A stretch of DNA of 7,643 bases, taken from assembly GCA_002900555.1 (NCBI GenBank), contig MUGD01000093.1:1-7643 (forward strand). Direction: 5' to 3'. Positions 5,807-7,643 of the stretch are shown here, piece by piece (the first letter of the stretch is position 1; each line of letters starts with the position of its first letter). The position numbers were made by a program, and so were the translations under genes. The DNA comes from Thermoplasmata archaeon M9B2D. GTDB lineage: Archaea; Thermoplasmatota; E2; DHVEG-1. Under the pieces are notes generated by a model. That model did not search any database. It was not told where the DNA came from and was given only the letters and a program-made list of their open reading frames with translations.

Positions 5807-7473
5807 TAGTTTTGGGGATCTCGTTTTGTTATCATGGGGATGTGGATATCAGAGTTCTTGGCACAGGTAAGCGCCTCTTGATACCCTGCATCCGCGTGTC
5901 GTGCGACACCTAAACCAGGGTCTGTGGTAAAAACCCGTTTGATGCGTTCATCTGTCTCTGTAGTCCCATCACAGATAACGACCATCCCTGCATGCGTGGA
6001 CAGTCCTATACCGACTCCACCGCCGTTGTGAATATGAACACTATCTGCCCCAGCAGCACAGTTTAACAGTGCATTGAGCATCGGCCAATCTGCGATTGCA
6101 TCGCTTTTGTCACGCATTGATTCCGTCTCTCGGTATGGTGAGGCAACACTGCCGCTGTCAAGATGATCTCGCGTGATTGCTATCGGTCCGATTTTTTTTT
6201 CACGAACCATCTTGTTGATGACAAGGGCAAATTTTCTTCGCTCTCCGTACCCAAGCCAACAAACACGGGCGGGTAAACCTTCCCAGGGGAGATATTTCTC
6301 GGCGAGGGTTATCCAGTTCGTTAGAACTGTGTCTTTTGGAAATATTTTCAGCGCCGCTTTGTCTGTTTTTAGGATGTCTTCTGGATTGCCGGTGAGTGCA
6401 AGCCAACGGAATGGTCCGCGACCGATGCAGAACATCGGTCTAATATATGCAGGGACAAACCCTGGATAATCAAACGCGTTCGGTACCCCCGCTTTTAACG
6501 CCTGTCCTCGAAGGTTGTTTCCATAATCAAACACTATTGATCCATTTTTCTGAAACTCAAGCAGCGCTGTAGAATGCTGCTTGATGCTTTTCATGGATTG
6601 TTGAATATATTTCTTCGGGTTGTTTTTCCGTAATGCGATTGCTTCTTTGAGAGAGTTCCCGTAGTATTGAGCAGGGACATATCCGTTTAATTCATCGTGC
6701 GCTGAGGTCTGATCGGTGACGACATCTGGCTTGAATCCTTTTTTTACAAGCAGCGGGAGGATTTCTGCGCAATTTCCAAGAACCCCAACCGATAGTGGTG
6801 TTTGTGCATCCCTGGCTTGTGTCACACGCTCGACTGCTTCATTAATATCTGTTATCTTCATATCGCAGAATCCTGCTTTTATCCGCCGGTCAATGCGCTT
6901 CTCATCACATTCTACAGCAAGACACACGCCATGGTTCATGGTCACAGCAAGTGGTTGTGCTCCGCCCATACCACCAAGACCACCTGTAAGAACGATTTTA
7001 CCTTTTAGGTTACTTTTGAAATGCTTTCGTGCGCATGCGGCAAACGTCTCGTATGTTCCTTGGATGATTCCTTGGGTGCCGATATAACACCAAGACCCTG
7101 CGGTCATCTGTCCATACATAGTCAGTCCCTGTTCTTCGAGTTGTCTGAAATGCTCCCAGGTGCTCCATTGGGGCACAAGATTTGAGTTTGCGATGAGCAC
7201 GCGTGGGGCTGTTGTCCATGTTTGAAATACTGCGACAGGTTTCCCTGATTGGATGAGCAGCGTTTCATCGTTCTTGAGTTTTTTAAGGGATGTGACGATT
7301 GCATCAAAACATTTCCAGTTACGTGCTGCTTTTCCTGTGCCACCGTAGATTATCAGTTTCTCCGGTATCTCTGCGTTTTCAAGATTATTTTCAAGCATTC
7401 GAAGAATTGCTTCTTGTTTCCATCCTTTACATCGAAGTGTGTTGCCTTTGTAAACCTTCACATTTCTGCGCAT
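5806..7473 (-). CDS. hutU: Urocanate hydratase (urocanase)
   Basis: A complete 555-residue protein, the normal length for HutU (about 550-560). It uses tightly bound NAD+ as an electrophile to hydrate urocanate to 4-imidazolone-5-propanoate, the second step of histidine breakdown. Seen: [13 protein letters not shown] (41-53), [16 protein letters not shown] (121-136), the Rossmann glycine motif [14 protein letters not shown] (163-176), TDQTSAHD (253-260), [10 protein letters not shown] (348-357), [11 protein letters not shown] (402-412) with Cys405 in the place of the active-site Cys410 of P. putida, [11 protein letters not shown] (436-446), and [11 protein letters not shown] (480-490). Nothing essential is missing. 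The ATG at 7473-7471 follows GAGG with only 3 bases between; a stop lies in frame a few codons upstream, and the next Met is residue 26, so this start is secure. It converges on hutH, so the two pathway genes cannot share a normal operon and must be driven from separate promoters. hutI and a formiminoglutamate enzyme are not visible. Confidence 0.97.
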   Translation of the reverse strand: MRRNVKVYKGNTLRCKGWKQEAILRMLENNLENAEIPEKLIIYGGTGKAARNWKCFDAIVTSLKKLKNDETLLIQSGKPVAVFQTWTTAPRVLIANSNLVPQWSTWEHFRQLEEQGLTMYGQMTAGSWCYIGTQGIIQGTYETFAACARKHFKSNLKGKIVLTGGLGGMGGAQPLAVTMNHGVCLAVECDEKRIDRRIKAGFCDMKITDINEAVERVTQARDAQTPLSVGVLGNCAEILPLLVKKGFKPDVVTDQTSAHDELNGYVPAQYYGNSLKEAIALRKNNPKKYIQQSMKSIKQHSTALLEFQKNGSIVFDYGNNLRGQALKAGVPNAFDYPGFVPAYIRPMFCIGRGPFRWLALTGNPEDILKTDKAALKIFPKDTVLTNWITLAEKYLPWEGLPARVCWLGYGERRKFALVINKMVREKKIGPIAITRDHLDSGSVASPYRETESMRDKSDAIADWPMLNALLNCAAGADSVHIHNGGGVGIGLSTHAGMVVICDGTTETDERIKRVFTTDPGLGVARHADAGYQEALTCAKNSDIHIPMITKRDPQN

Positions 7474-7534
7474 AATCCTCAGCTTTCAACAAACAATACG
7501 ATATACAAAAACTTTGTTAAAAGGAGAATAAAAG

Positions 7535-7610
7535 GGAAGGACGGCTGGCCTCACTAGGAGGGGATGGGATGCACTCTAACAAAATAACAACTACCAGCCC
7601 AATTCCTTCC
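7535..7610 (-). promoter_or_regulatory. Candidate structured 5' leader of hutU
   Basis: GGAAGGA (7535-7541) and GGCTGG (7543-7548) are matched in inverse order by CCAGCC (7594-7599) and TCCTTCC (7604-7610). This gives a 6-bp inner stem, an asymmetric internal loop (1 base against 4) and a 7-bp outer stem around a 45-base apical region. On the hutU strand the 3' arm is followed by a pyrimidine-rich CTTTTATTCTCCTTTT, and the 5' arm begins where the transcript should start. Both features would fit an attenuator or a structured leader. No known riboswitch family is recognised, and the two arms could alternatively be a DNA-level repeat. Confidence 0.35.
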
Positions 7611-7633
7611 ATGTAATAAATAGTAATAACCCC

Positions 7634-7640
7634 TATATAT
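7634..7640 (-). promoter_or_regulatory. Likely TATA box of hutU (or of a gene beyond the window)
   Basis: TATATAT is followed on the hutU strand by GGGG. Measured about 26 bases from its centre, transcription on the minus strand would begin near 7611, giving a hutU leader of about 138 bases. The element is nearly symmetric, so it could instead serve a plus-strand gene to the right of the window. Confidence 0.4.
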
Positions 7641-7643
7641 GCT

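Noticed and set aside
6716..7087. 123-codon ORF (+) opposite hutU
   Set aside because: Antisense to the NAD-binding part of urocanate hydratase, which is conserved; no independent start signal.
7249..7557. 102-codon ORF (+) over the hutU 5' end and leader
   Set aside because: Mostly antisense to hutU; the part outside is short and includes the inverted repeat; no ribosome binding site seen.

Overview
The window looks like archaeal chromosomal DNA. Four things support this: TATA-box promoters at the expected distance from several starts, pyrimidine-rich (T-tract) ends after genes instead of classical hairpin terminators, an archaeal-type triosephosphate isomerase, and a radical SAM protein of the MJ0619 / tetraether-lipid-synthase type. 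The secreted peptidase ends in a glycine-rich beta domain of a kind I associate with Thermoplasmata-like and related Euryarchaeota. I therefore favour an uncultured euryarchaeal or Thermoplasmata-related organism, but the sequence alone does not fix the lineage. No methanogenesis gene, tRNA, rRNA, CRISPR array or mobile element is visible.

Layout. (1) 1-851: the 3' end of triosephosphate isomerase (+) runs head-on into a complete ribulose-phosphate 3-epimerase (-) with 7 bases between stops, a small central-carbon cluster. (2) 852-1133: a non-coding stretch with the epimerase promoter, several inverted and direct repeats of unknown role, and the promoter of the next gene. (3) 1134-2666: a radical SAM enzyme resembling tetraether lipid synthase (Tes), pointing to membrane-lipid cross-linking. 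(4) 2804-4159: a secreted M28 zinc aminopeptidase with its own promoter, preceded by a perfect 7-bp inverted repeat that looks like an operator. (5) 4268-7473: histidine ammonia-lyase (hutH, +) and urocanate hydratase (hutU, -), convergent with 14 bases between stops. (6) 7474-7643: a long hutU leader region with an interrupted 13-bp inverted repeat and a TATA box near the window end.

Functionally the right half fits a peptide/amino-acid-consuming lifestyle. The M28 enzyme would release amino acids outside the cell. HutH and HutU would carry histidine through urocanate to imidazolonepropionate. The later steps (imidazolonepropionase and a formiminoglutamate-processing enzyme) are not in the window. 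The left half joins glycolysis/gluconeogenesis (TPI) with the non-oxidative pentose phosphate pathway (RPE).

The most notable points are: an Ala-Cys-Gly instead of Ala-Ser-Gly triad at the MIO-forming site of HutH; a hutU leader whose predicted transcript start coincides with both an inverted-repeat arm and the ATG of a 31-codon ORF; an operator-like inverted repeat abutting the M28 TATA box; and a Tes-like protein that seems to lack some auxiliary cysteines I expect in that family.
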